Of a stretch of 64,000 nucleotides of DNA, positions 36,601 through 46,933 are shown piece by piece. The stretch comes from Salvia splendens (Eukaryota; Streptophyta; Magnoliopsida; Lamiales; Lamiaceae): assembly GCF_004379255.2 (NCBI RefSeq), contig NC_056036.1:38950076-39014075 (forward strand), given 5' to 3'. Positions within the stretch are counted from its first letter, which is position 1, and the number at the start of each line of letters is the position of its first letter. The notes under the pieces are model-generated. The model searched no databases, was not told where the DNA came from, and saw nothing but the letters and a program-made list of their open reading frames with translations. The position numbers and the translations under genes are program-made.

Positions 36601-39600
36601 AGGTTGGGAAGGAACGACGGAGTCGGACAAATGTCGGGAGGGGCATGAAGCACAAGGTCCTTGATACGGAGTGAAAGACGGGTGAACCGTATACTCTTGA
36701 TAATATGTCGGCATAAGTAGTACATCGCACAACGACTATCATATATTTGCAAAAGATAACGAGAATGGAAATAAGATTATAATGGATAACTCTTTCCTAC
36801 AGGGAAAGCCATGGCCAAAAATGTCGTTAACAATTTCTTCAAATATGATATCTAAACTAATCTCAACGTACAATCATATAGTGCCCTTGTACTTGGATCC
36901 TAAAGATGAATATAATGATTAGGGGTGGCAAAATGGGTAGCGGGTAATGGGTAATTCTCATCTCGACCCGCTACCCGCCAGGTATTGGGTACCCGCTACA
37001 TGACGATAACGGGAAGCGGGGCGGGATCGGGTAGTGTGTTTTAGAGTTTTGCGGGTAGCGGGTATACCCACTACCCGCGCGGGTATACCCGCTAGTCCCG
37101 ATAATACCCGTTATTATTAGTATTAGCCATATTCCATCTTTTAATACTCCCTCCATTCCATATTAATAGAGGTGTTTCAAATAGTTAAAATGGAGAAAAA
37201 AGTAAATAGTTAAATAATACTTAATAGCCATATACGCACTCATTTTGAAAAATTAAAAATAAATAGTTAGAACGGAGAAAAAATAAAGTAAGAAAGATAA
37301 TAATGTACAGAAGAGTATTTATATTATTATATTTTCAAAATGAGTGAAGAAAATGAAATGCCTCTATTAAGGCGGAATAGTGGGAGTACTTTATATAATC
37401 AAAGAGTTCTTTTAAAACAAATGAACATACAATTGAAAACTCACTGGAACTAGCCATAGAGTGTCCCCTCACTTTTATTTTCAATCTATTCAACGTTTAC
37501 CATCGATATTAATAAAGTAAATTAGGGAACATTGACAGTTATTATGGTTTTCAAATTTTTTATTAGGATTTCAGGTCGGGTACGGGTACCCGCAATGTCG
37601 GGTACGGGATACCCGACGCGGGTATCGGGTAATCTCGGTATGCCGCGGGGCGGGTATTGGGACAACAAATTTGGCTAAAATCAGGTACGGGTATCCGACT
37701 TGTCGGGTGCGGGTACCCGCGAGTAACCCGTTTCGCCACGCCTAATAATGATAATACTAAAACTCCATCCCTTTCCTAAAAATAGAAATTCTTTTCATTT
37801 TTGTCCGTTTCCTAAAAATAGAAACTCTTCATTTCAGGAAATGGACCCTGCAATCTACTAACACTAATTCCACTAATTTTTCTCTTACTCTCTTTTACTT
37901 TACCCATTTATTCTCTTACTCTCTCTTACTTTACCCATTTATTCTCTTACTCTCTCTTATTTTACTAATTTTGCATTAAAACTCATGTTGTTTCCAAAGT
38001 TTCTTTTTTAGGAAATGGAGGGAGTAGTATTAATTATTGTATGAGAATGTAACTGATGTTCAAGGAGACTTTCCATGATTAGGTAACCGCCGCTCCATTA
38101 ATTTAAGATAAAAAATGCATATCAATTGCACCGCTATCGAAACAGCTTTGTCCTCAAGGCTGAGGTTGAACCCTAAACACATTGTGTTGTCTAGAGTAGG
38201 CTCATACTCATGCTTGCGAACTTGAGGAAAAGGGTAGAACAAAAGAATACCATGACAATCACAAAGGAACCACTGTTGCACCATGGACTGAGAAAGTTTG
38301 ACAACAATAATTTTTCTAGTCTTTTCCCTAAATGGAGTGTATCCAGACATCACATCATATATAGGAGTTCCAGCTGACCACCAATCAACCATGCTAGAAT
38401 GGCCTGCCAAAGCTATGTATGCTTTATTACCAACCATTAAATGTGATGATCTTAATTGGTGAAGCCATGAAGATGGGTGGTTGGTGAACTTGTTGTTTCC
38501 TGTGTGTTGCATTTATCTCCGGAAGGAATGGTTAAGCCATTGTCGGTGGGATAGTTTGAGGTGTAGATGTGGTGGATGCTCACTGCAAGCATGACTCTGA
38601 GGCGTGGAAGGAGTTTTCGTTGGATGAGAAATCACCACAGGCGTTGTCATTGGCACCAAAGTAGGAGGCTGAATTGAACCACAGATGTTTCTGGGAATGA
38701 AGCGGAGGGCTGGACTGCAGCAAAGATGTTGGCGCCACGTCAATGGGCAAGGGCACCGGTGGGAATACTGAAACAGTGCGTCAAGGCGCTGCAGCATGCG
38801 CTCGAGGATTTCCTGCATCAACCGGAGGATTGCACACTCATCTGTGGATGGAAGCTCAGCCTTCTCCGATCTAACAGTTTTTGCCTTCTGACATTCCACG
38901 CTCTCCGCACCATTTGATATGGAGTGAAAGGCGGGTGGACCATATACTCTTGATAATATGTGGCATAAGTAGCATGTCATACAACGTCAATGATAAATCT
39001 GCTAAAGATAATGAGAATGGAAATAAGATTGTAATAGATAACTCTCCCCTACAAGGAAAGCCTTAACTAAAAATGTCGTTGACAATTACTTCAATATGAT
39101 ATCTAAACGAATCTCAACGAACCATTATATAGAGCCCTTGTACTGGAGATTCCTAAAGAAGAGTCTAATGATAATAACTATTGATCCATCCGTCCCATAA
39201 AAAAAAGACCACTTTTGCCATTTTTGTCCGTCACATAAAAATAACAACTTCTATTTTAGTAAAAAAAATTCACTCTAATGGGGTAGGGCTCTATTCTCCA
39301 ATCTCCACTAACAATACTCCAATCACTTTTTCTTTCCATCTCTCTTAGTTTACCAATTGTGTTTTAAAATCTATGTCGTTTCAAAAGTAGTCTACTTTTA
39401 TGGGACGGAGGGAGTATTAAGTATTGTATTAGAATGTAACTGACATTCATGGAGTAACCCCAACCCACTTCTTCTGCCCACTTCTTCACGATCTTGCAAC
39501 TGTCAAATTTCATGATTGGGTAACCACCACTTCCAAGAATCCAAGATAATCGATGCATATCAGTTCTGGTGCTGCTTCTACTGGAATCGGGGGATTGTTT

Positions 39601-42103
39601 TCCCCGGCTGCCTCAATCTGAGCTATCAAACTCTCAGAGGATCAACCCTCACCCCTTGTAGTGGTCAAGAGCGTGATAGTATTTTCAAATTAAGTCCTGT
39701 TGTAGGCCTTCATAGCATTCTTGCCAGCATTTTTCTCTTCCATGTAGGCCTCCATAGCATCAATGTGTGCATTTTGCTCTTCCATCGCTTTCGCTAACGC
39801 CTTGACACGAGCATCTAAGTTTCGTGTCAGTACCATTTCTATCCATGTTCCTCCCACTAATTTGTAAGCGAAAAGAAGCGAATGGATGTTTGTTGAACTT
39901 TGTGCTTGAAAGGAAGACCCTCTTTCCTTCACGAAAAGCCTCGGCAATGTCATCTAATACAATACTTAAAACTCCTTAAAGGAAGACCATCTTTTCTTCA
40001 CGAAAAACCCTTAGACATGTCGTCCAATACAATACTCATAAGTAGTCCCCTTCAATATCAAGTACATCTATTTGTAATTCTAGAAATAAAGCAATAACTT
40101 TATTCAAGTCCCACTATCCATAACGATATCACTACTTCTAACCGAACTTTAGCTCCATAATCCCAATGCTCCACATCCTAATAACGGCTGCCTGAATTAA
40201 TGTGTATCAGAAACCATAAGATATGAAAAAAAATCTTTATTTTCCTTTTACTTGTGAAACATTTATCATTATTTGTAAGTTGTACTCATCTTCTACTCTC
40301 TGTGGGATGATATGCAGGTAATGTAGTTGGTCTTGGTTGGTGGGATCTGTTCATAAATTATGGGTACATGAATATCCCTGCTTCATTTATCCTATTGACT
40401 GTCCTATCTGTTGCACGCTATAACAGTTATATTTGTTTTGTGCCTTTGCTTCTCAGGGTTGCAGAGTGCTTCGCATTCCTTATTTGTACTAAGTGGTATA
40501 ATCCTTCGATTCATAGACGTTCACATCTTACAGCAGCAGCAGCAGCAGCAGCATCGTCATCAAATATCAGATCTTTTACCTGGAATAACGGTGTATTAGT
40601 ACCACCCGATGAAGACAATCATGAAAACAGAATGTGCAGTTTGCAAGACATTGGTGGGCATATCATGAAAATTCCATTGATTGGTTTCCAAGTAATGCTC
40701 TTCATGTACTTGGAGGTAAATCAGGCTATGAAATCTATAGTGGGACAGTTATCGATTTCTTTATGAGTTAAATCTCATTCACTAATTTTCTATTTTAGGG
40801 AACCCCCCCTGCTGTTAGAAGTATCCCGATTCCGCTTTTGTTTTCTCCTCTTCTGTTGCTGCAAGGAGTTGGATTTTTGTTCGCCATATATAGATTCTTT
40901 GAGAAAATCTCCATCTTACTTAATGATGAAGCTGAAACTGGAAGCAGCTTTAGATTACCTGCTAGTGCTTATGACTATATGGGGTTTCTGCGCCGTGGAT
41001 CAAGGTAATGCCTCTTAAATCGTTAAAAGTTCTAAATCTTATCCAAAATCATACTTTGTTGTCGATCTTTATGGATTTTCTCGATTTAGGTTCCTGGGAT
41101 GGTGGTCAATTGATGAAGGAAGCCGTGAAGAGCAAGCTCGATTATATTCTTCATGGGCTTCAGGGTAATTACTGCAGTGAAATCTTCTTGTTCTTCTATA
41201 GCAGAATTTGACATTAATTTTTTATGCATATCGATCACATCCCAACAGCTCAGAGAACTTTTCTTCGTTCCTAACAGGTACAATACGTTCTCTCCTGATA
41301 CTGTCAAGAAGATGCCGAAGTCTGAACTTGCTAAGGAGGTGATCTTATATTCATATAGATTTTGTTTGCAATATGAAGAATTTTCGTTTATGTCCCAAAG
41401 ATATTTTTTTTTACTATATGCATTTTTCATTCAATATACTTCATTGTGATGTTGCTACATTTTGTCATCAGATAGGGACGCTTCAATCAGCACTCATTTC
41501 ACAAACAGAAATCACAAATATCAGCCAGGAAGAATTTGACAGACTTTTAAATGTGAGTCTAACTTCTATTAGATCTCATCTAGGGAGTAAAAAATTCTCA
41601 TCTTTTCATGGATTCTTTTATTTGATTTACGAGGTCTCATATTTCTGGGAGACGCAAGGATTTGAATACTCTGATAATAAGAACATTGGTTCCTTCTTAA
41701 AAATTACTTGAATTTCTTTCAACATACATATATATTGAAATTCTGTATCTTACTGAACACCCACGATACTTTTTATCTCCAGGAAAAAATCCTTTGTCGA
41801 GTTTGCTTTGATGAGCAAATAAACGTAGTCCTACTCCCTTGCAGGCATTATGCTCTTTGCAGGTATCACTGTTTTCCCATCAATCCATTCTCTTCTTTGC
41901 CTTATTTGTCGGAAAACCTAAAAACCATGAGAAAGAAGAAGGTTTGGCGTGCGAATGCTGGTCTCTCCTCTCTTCATGTTATCTTTAATAATTCTGACCA
42001 TGGCTCGATCCTTGGATGCAGCACCTGCTGTGAGAAGTGCAAGAGATGCCCTATCTGCCGCGTATATATTGATGAGCGGCTACTTGTACATGACGATGTA
42101 TAG
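33687..42103 (+). CDS. Multi-pass membrane protein with C-terminal RING finger (Transmembrane Fragile-X-F-associated/TMEM185-like), 14 exons
   Basis: I joined 14 exons with GT-AG introns and consistent phases: 33687-33805, 34576-34666, 34766-34850, 34991-35060, 35184-35259, 35624-35693, 40318-40363, 40457-40715, 40799-41004, 41090-41164, 41278-41338, 41472-41552, 41783-41862, 42022-42103. The sum is 1401 nt, 466 aa plus TAG. About eight hydrophobic segments (for example VAIAHGLLFSFSIILSLKL and FWISISMVFFIAATTFTLL) fill residues 1-310. The C-terminus has a RING-HC (C3HC4) finger: C418, C421, C433, H435, C439, C442, C449, C452, ending CPICR. Such a protein would be a membrane-bound E3 ubiquitin ligase. 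The substrate is unknown. A second ATG at 33690 could also start it. Intron 6 (4.6 kb) is packed with transposons. Confidence 0.92.
35840..36110 (-). repeat. LTR-like direct repeat, copy 1 (intron 6)
   Basis: Shares CCTCTTTCCTTCAC, CAATACAATACT, TAGTCCCCTTCAA, TTTATTCAAG, CACTATCCATAAC and AATAACGG(A/C)TGCCTG with 39950-40210 in the same order. The far end reads TGATACGCATTAATGCAGGC on the minus strand, which fits an LTR beginning with TG. Confidence 0.5.
36110..36905 (-). mobile_element. Degenerate retroelement fragment, copy 1 (intron 6)
   Basis: Shares with 38040-39175 a collinear set of blocks: CCTCAAGGCTG, ACTCTTGATAATATGT, GAGAATGGAAATAAGATT, AAAAATGTCGTT and AATATGATATCTAAAC, ending with a TATAGTGCCCTTGTACT-like motif. 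Orientation appears minus. The open frames on both strands are short and I cannot name a protein. It is probably a decayed LTR retroelement. Confidence 0.45.
36920..37744. mobile_element. hAT-type non-autonomous element with nested MITE
   Basis: The inverted ends TAGGGGTGGCAAAATGGGTA and TAGGCGTGGCGAAACGGGTT (opposite strand) are flanked by a perfect 8-bp duplication ATAATGAT (36912-36919 and 37745-37752), typical of hAT transposons. Both arms are rich in GGGTA/TACCC repeats. There is no transposase. A Stowaway MITE sits inside it. Confidence 0.88.
37147..37386. mobile_element. Stowaway MITE nested in the hAT element
   Basis: The ends CTCCCTCCATTCCATATTAA and its inverted counterpart (…CGGAATAGTGGGAG) are flanked by TA on both sides (37145-37146 and 37387-37388). 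It interrupts the TACCC-rich arms of the surrounding element, so it inserted later. Confidence 0.88.
37763..38024. mobile_element. Stowaway-type MITE
   Basis: The left end CTCCATCCCTTTCCTAAAAA matches the inverted right end CTCCCTCCATTTCCTAAAAA. It sits directly beside the hAT element. CTCTTACTTTACCCATTTATT is repeated inside. Confidence 0.8.
38040..39175 (-). mobile_element. Degenerate retroelement fragment, copy 2, with a kinase-like insert
   Basis: Collinear with 36110-36905 but longer. On the minus strand the left part has a fragment resembling an AGC protein kinase (see 38312-38435). The right part reads like a decayed gag-like frame (LMQEILERMLQRLDALFQYS) followed by an LTR-like end with CTATATAATGG. 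I cannot define its ends. Confidence 0.45.
38312..38435 (-). pseudogene. AGC protein kinase (phototropin-like) gene fragment
   Basis: The minus strand encodes NKAYIALAGHSSMVDWW followed by PIYDVMSGYTPFREKTRK. It matches the kinase subdomain VIII-X pattern of plant AGC kinases, especially phototropins (APE motif region, GHSSxVDWW, then GYTPFRGKTR). Pro-Glu of the APE motif is missing. Only about 40 codons are kinase-like, and the flanks belong to a retroelement-like repeat. It is a non-functional fragment, possibly captured. Confidence 0.6.
39184..39414. mobile_element. Stowaway-type MITE
   Basis: The left end ATCCATCCGTCCCATAAAA pairs with the inverted right end CTCCCTCCGTCCCATAAAAG. The interior has the usual AT-rich MITE sequence and no coding frame. 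Confidence 0.8.
39430..39953 (-). pseudogene. Gag-start-like fragment of a Ty3/gypsy-type retroelement
   Basis: The minus strand has MVLTRNLDARVKALAKAMEE then EAYMEEKNAGKNAMKAYN, like the coiled N-terminus of many plant Ty3/gypsy gag proteins. Stops follow, and decayed in-frame pieces (SLIAQIEAAGENNPPIPVEA) continue. It lies directly beside the LTR-like repeat at 39950-40210. The classification is an inference. Confidence 0.45.
39950..40210 (-). repeat. LTR-like direct repeat, copy 2 (intron 6)
   Basis: Matches 35840-36110 block by block in the same orientation. Part of its inner edge (CTCTTTCCTTCACGAAAA and CAATACAATACT) is duplicated at about 39910-39970. On the minus strand it starts TGATACACATTAATTCAGGC. 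Confidence 0.5.
40530..40552 (+). repeat. (CAG)n trinucleotide repeat in exon 8 of the RING gene
   Basis: An uninterrupted CAG/GCA run in coding sequence, read as seven alanines in the loop after a predicted membrane segment (HLT-A7-SSSN). It is a likely site of length variation. Confidence 0.85.
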
Positions 42104-43269
42104 CTAGTTACACCACGGGCCTAGCCAGGTAAAGCCTAAATTCCTGTGAAATCACATTGGTTTGAAGGTGACTGATAATTTATAAAGTCATTCACCATCA
42201 CAAAAAATACAAAACCGTTTGATTCTGTGAATAGTTTCGCATAACTTCGAATCATTTTGTTTGTGTTCAAAGTGCTGATTTATTTGTTCTTCTTCGGCTC
42301 CTGAATATGTTTGTTTTCGAGCTGAATGATGTGTAGTAAATGAATACGATGTAAAATGGGGTCGTTGATTTGAAGCTTCTTGAATGTATATTTAAGCGTA
42401 CTAATCTTGAATCGCATCTTCTCCTGTAGTAGCCCTTCTAAAAATGTGTTGTCGAAATCGAAGAGAACTGGTTCAAGTACATGAACCTGGAGAGAGTGTT
42501 ACAGATCACTAAGGTTGTCTTCGACCATGAGAGAGGTAGAGAAGGGGGCAGCTGGGCCTATGAAGAAAACTAATTTTGGGTTGAGGGGGACGTGGCATAT
42601 TTAGGTCTACCTGAACTAGATAGGAGGCTTTGAAATCTTGGTTCTAGAACATGAAAATGGGCCATCTTTGTGTCTCAAAACTAGAGCTGCCCACTTTTTT
42701 GTTGCATTTTCGACATCGAGGATCTCCACAACCTTGGCATTTAACACAGGTGGTCAAATTGTGTACAAAATTATCTAATTTCAATTGTTTATGACAACAT
42801 ATGTTGAACATTATAATTTATGTAGGTGTACTCTTTTTTTTATATGTGAAATGGAGTTATCGAGCAGACTAAACATCTAGAACTTGAAGTAGTCAAACAA
42901 TAACTCAAATTGAACGCTGACAAATGAAGAGTCTACATTTTGTAGAAGTTCCAAATTGCAAGAAAAATATACACAAAATAGGAATTTTGATGCTATTTTA
43001 GCATATAATTTTGAAATCATACAAATGAAAGTCGAACAAATTAATGGCTTCTTGTTGAGGCAGCGAATCAAGAAACAGATTATGTTGTCAAAACAAGATC
43101 TTACTAAACTGTCAATCATGGATGTGACGAAATCACAAATTATTCCACATCATTTGTTTGTTTCCAAACGCTTAATCTAAATTAAGTAGAGTTGGTAATG
43201 CTGTTTAGGCATTAAGTCATCTTGACATGGGCGTGTCAGTTGGCAACTACTTCTTCCATCTATCATCTC
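42104..43269. other. 3' flank of the RING gene and spacer
   Basis: The first few hundred bases probably hold the 3' UTR. No gene or transposon end was recognised in the rest. Confidence 0.5.
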
Positions 43270-43286
43270 ATGAAAATATTTATAGT

Positions 43287-43617
43287 GCTCGCAGGGCATA
43301 GCGCAGTTGGCAACGGAGGGGCAGATCTTGCTGCAATGAGCCTGGGTTCGAATCCCACTGCTGTCGTGTAGTTACTTCCATCTCTCAGGCACAGTGTGAG
43401 GCCTTGGGAGATGGGCTTCTGGCAGTCAGTGGGTTAAGGCCTCCCCCTTAACGGGCTACTGCTTATCCTAATTGAACCCCCTCACATGATGTCGGGCCGG
43501 AGTGTGGGGGCCGCCAAGGCGACTCCGTCGCCTGCGTACCCTGACTGAACCCCCTCACATGATGTCGGGCCGGAGTGTGGGGGCCGCCAAGGCGACAAAA
43601 TCGCCTTTTTTGCTGCA
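43287..43617 (+). mobile_element. tRNA-derived SINE with a duplicated tail
   Basis: The tRNA-like head has box A TAGCGCAGTTGG (43299-43310) and box B GGTTCGAATCC (43345-43355). A 17-bp duplication ATGAAAATATTTATAGT flanks it (43270-43286 and 43618-43634). Compared with the copy at 27962-28217, a tail segment of about 73 bp (from TGAACCCCCTCACATGATG through GCCGCCAAGGCGA) is present twice, starting near 43473 and 43546. Confidence 0.93.
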
Positions 43618-43634
43618 ATGAAAATATTTATAGT

Positions 43635-46011
43635 ACTATATTATCACTCCTCCCCAAATAAATAAATAAATAAAATCAGATTGAATTAAACGGAGGTGGG
43701 TGCTATAGAGGGGGTTATAAAAAGGTAAAAACATACCACCAAAAAAGGCATAATATTTGTAGCAATAATTGTACAAGTGAATAATAATGTGAGTGTGAAA
43801 GTGGCACTCAAGTTGTGAAACCATCCAAATTTCGAAACTATATAGGTGCTAGACCGGTCCTCTAAATGGGCTTGGGGATGGGTGTAAAATTGTCTTGTTT
43901 TAGTGGGAAATATTGACTATAGTCTATATGTATATATCTATATGCAAGAGTTTTGGATTTTTAAATTGGCTAAGAATGTGACATCTCAATCATTTGAGGA
44001 AACAACTACTATTTCATCTTAATAGGATATAATAGTAGTTCATATCATAAACAACTACTATTTCATCTTAATAGGATATAATAGTACATAAACAGCTAGC
44101 TTTTTAATCAAAACTAATGTACATGAATGAAATTTACCATAACCTATCTTATATTTTTTATGGTAAAAAAAAACAGAGTAAAAGTGAGAAAAAGGAAGGA
44201 TTATGATTGGGAGGGGGAGAAGATAAGAAGTGCACGTGGGATGACAAAAAAATGCCGGGTGAATTTTGGCATTATTTTAGATGGCTCACTATTTTGTGGC
44301 CGACACCAATATTTTCTTTTCAAACCATCACTCTCATCTTTTCTCTACTTTTATTTTTTAATTTTGAAATACATAGGAGTACTATGTTTTATACTTTTAG
44401 TTAATACGAGTACTATATTTGTCTAAGAAAAAGAGAGTTCAATTAAAGAATTAGACATTAGACAGATTAGTGAAACGAGTACGTAATTTGCGAAGTTTTG
44501 AATATGTTCTTCTAGAATCTACGATACAAATCAAATTTTCTTGAATATTACTTTTTTTAAAATATAAAAATATTGAGCAGCCCCACAAAACGAGTTTCAT
44601 GCTGACCAAACTCTAGCTATTCGATATTACGCCCGTGTTCAATGTTTTGATCAACTTTTTGTTTTTATCACTATTTAATTTTGTAGTTTGTTCGGAGATT
44701 ATAGGCTACATATAAAATTTATTTGTTAGTATTGATAAAATAATAGAAACGAAAGTTTTAAAATCACATAAATGAATCAGATTTGTTTGTCGTGAACAAG
44801 AATCAAGGTTAGTTTAAGCAACTATCATAAGAAGTTTTATGTTTCTGATATCATTCAATAATAAGAAACGGACAAAACCTAAAATAAATCAGCCAAACCT
44901 GACAACGATTTTTATTATAATTAATACTTAATCAAGTGGTTGATTAGCATGCCTTTGTTGCTATAGGCACCCAACAAAAAAGACGAATAAAGCATGATTA
45001 ATTTCGTATCTAGAAGATTTAATTAGCACGCTTTTTTTACGTGCTTATTGGAGTGGATGACTGCGAAAAAAGTTAGCAAAAATCGTTTGACTAATTAAAA
45101 AAGCATGGTTGAAATAGCAATAATTCATAGTGTAAGTCGCTTAATGATTTATGGGATTAATATCGGATAATCATGAGAAATAATTACCCAAATCTTGCTT
45201 TTTGGACTGTTAGCTGTTTAATTAGTCACTTTTGGAACTTATAGTATCACGAGGCATTTTCTAAGAAAAATTAAATCCTGCTTGGAAAATGTCAATCCTA
45301 GTACTGCTACTCATTTGTTGTGGGCAACGTACGCTTTTTGTAATTTGCTCTGTATTTAGAGCTTATATATATTGATAGTTATATTTGTGTGATCCATATT
45401 AAAGAAGCTTCTTAATTCAAAAAAAGAAATACTACTCCGTATCTGAATTCTGAATTTATTCAATTCTACACAAATTTTTAAAAATAGTTTGATTTTGTAT
45501 ATCAAATTGAATTAGAATAATTGATAAAATATGAGTCCAATTTTTATTATATTAAGTTATAATAAAATATGAGTTAAATGATCAGTAGAATGCGTAATTC
45601 ACCTAAAAAATTAATAAAAATGAAAATTTTAGTAACAGACATAAAGGAAATATGATCATGTAATGATGAACAAATGGAGTATAATTCTACTTACAATACT
45701 CATCCCAATTCCCATGTACTGTAAATTTGAATTCAACGTTTAATTGAAAGTAAAAAAAAGTTTTATTTTGTAAAGGAAGTTGGAAGATTCCCTCATAAAA
45801 GAACACACCATATAAAATCAGGCAAAATAACATTATATAGTATTTGATTTAAATGTAAAGAAACAAGCTCACATAAAATATGGAGTTGATGAAAAAATCC
45901 ATAAAAGCCAAAGGGACCTTGAGAAATTATCGAATCACGTAGACAAAATAAAGAGAAGTAAAATATGGAATCAAACATAAACAAGAAAAAGAAAAACACA
46001 CACACACTTCT
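43635..46011. other. Long AT-rich non-coding spacer
   Basis: No gene recognised. A unit of about 37 bp (AACAACTACTATTTCATCTT and following) occurs twice at 44001-44037 and 44050-44086. The remainder is AT-rich. Confidence 0.5.
44001..44086. repeat. Two-copy direct repeat of about 37 bp
   Basis: AACAACTACTATTTCATCTT plus AATAGGATATAATAGTA occurs twice, separated by about 12 bp. Nothing indicates a function. Confidence 0.75.
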
Positions 46012-46482
46012 TAGGCTGTCCACTATAGGGGCGGCGCGCAGCCGGCCGGCCTATAGTGGAGGGAGCGTCCGCTCCGGGGCGGACAATTTTTGTTGGGGCA
46101 GATGGCACTCCGGCGAGTTATGTGCGAGGATGCGCTGGTCCCCGATCGCCGCGCCTATAGGCGCGCAGGCCGCCCCGATTAATTTTTTTTTTTGAAAATT
46201 CTACTATAAATACCATTCCACCACCACCCATTTTACACCTTTTTTAAACAATCTTCATTCATTCACTCTCTAAAAATGCACGGTGGAGACGACGAATCAC
46301 CCGACACTGACGAATAAGGATATGGCGGCTATCCTTCCCAGCCGTCGGGATATGGCGGCTATCCTTCCCAGCTGTCGGGTTGGAGTCAAACTCCCCCACC
46401 GTGGGAATCGAGTTCAACTTCTCCTCCATCTCAGCCGTGGAGGTCGAGTCCCACGCCCCAACCTTTTCAGAGGAATTTGAGT
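46012..46482 (+). mobile_element. Truncated PIF/Harbinger-type element with ORF1 start
   Basis: Starts with a GC-rich block like the Harbinger ends elsewhere in the window, with CCACTATAGG inverted as CCTATAGTGG about 20 bp further on. An AT-rich, TATA-containing leader follows. Then an ATG at 46276 (MHGGDDESPDTDE) meets a TAA and reopens in frame as two 30-bp repeats coding GYGGYPSQPS and GYGGYPSQLS, then WSQTPPPWESSSTSPPSQPW. This resembles the N-terminus of Harbinger ORF1 proteins. Homology ends near 46482 and no right end was found. Confidence 0.6.
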
Positions 46483-46933
46483 AGGTCTGCGTTTGGAGAT
46501 CCTATCACTTTTAAAGATAAGAAAATGCAATGTAAAAAAATCAATATCCCCCTGACACATTTTTGTAGTTGCTGCAAAACCAAAATGCAAAAGATGATTA
46601 TTCCAAACTCAACTACCCTGCATCCTTCATCTTGTCTGACACAACTAAACTTCCACAAAAACATAAAATTTGTTCTTGAATCTGATCCACTAATTCTGTA
46701 ACACAGCCAGCCTAAATAGACAAAACATTACTGACTATAATTTGCAAGCCTTTTGAAATTAAGCAAAGAAAAACAAGCGAAAATGATGAAATGGAATGAA
46801 AGCAATCTTGGTATTTGATCATAATATTGGAGTACAATAAGAAGGCAAAGATTAGTGTAGTAGGAGTAGTACAAAACTGTGAAGCTAGTTTAATGATGAT
46901 CTGTGTATTTACATGTGAAGTGGGGTGATGTAG
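46483..46933. other. Spacer; probable 3' flank of the DVL gene
   Basis: No gene recognised. The part nearest 46933 would be the 3' UTR of the minus-strand micropeptide gene. Confidence 0.45.

Larger units (their letters stand above)
35694..40317 (+). other. Intron 6 of the RING gene, expanded by transposons
   Basis: Begins GTAAGTTCATC and ends GATATGCAG. The flanking exons splice in phase 1 and join GG...GNVVGLGWWDLF in register. The intron is 4624 bp, while the gene's other introns are between about 80 and 770 bp. Nearly all of the excess is repeat sequence, listed separately. Confidence 0.88.

Noticed and set aside
36197..36752. Minus-strand frames of 68-148 codons in intron 6
   Set aside because: They overlap one another in three frames within a degenerate repeat. 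None has a domain, and the related copy at 38040-39175 does not keep the same frame.
43287..43360. tRNA gene (and the minus-strand one near 28140-28217)
   Set aside because: Box A and box B are present, but the sequence is the head of a SINE with long target duplications and would not fold as a complete tRNA cloverleaf by eye.
43636..46023. Short frames in the spacer between the RING gene and the DVL gene
   Set aside because: They are AT-driven peptides rich in Phe, Ile and Tyr, without conservation clues, introns or start context.
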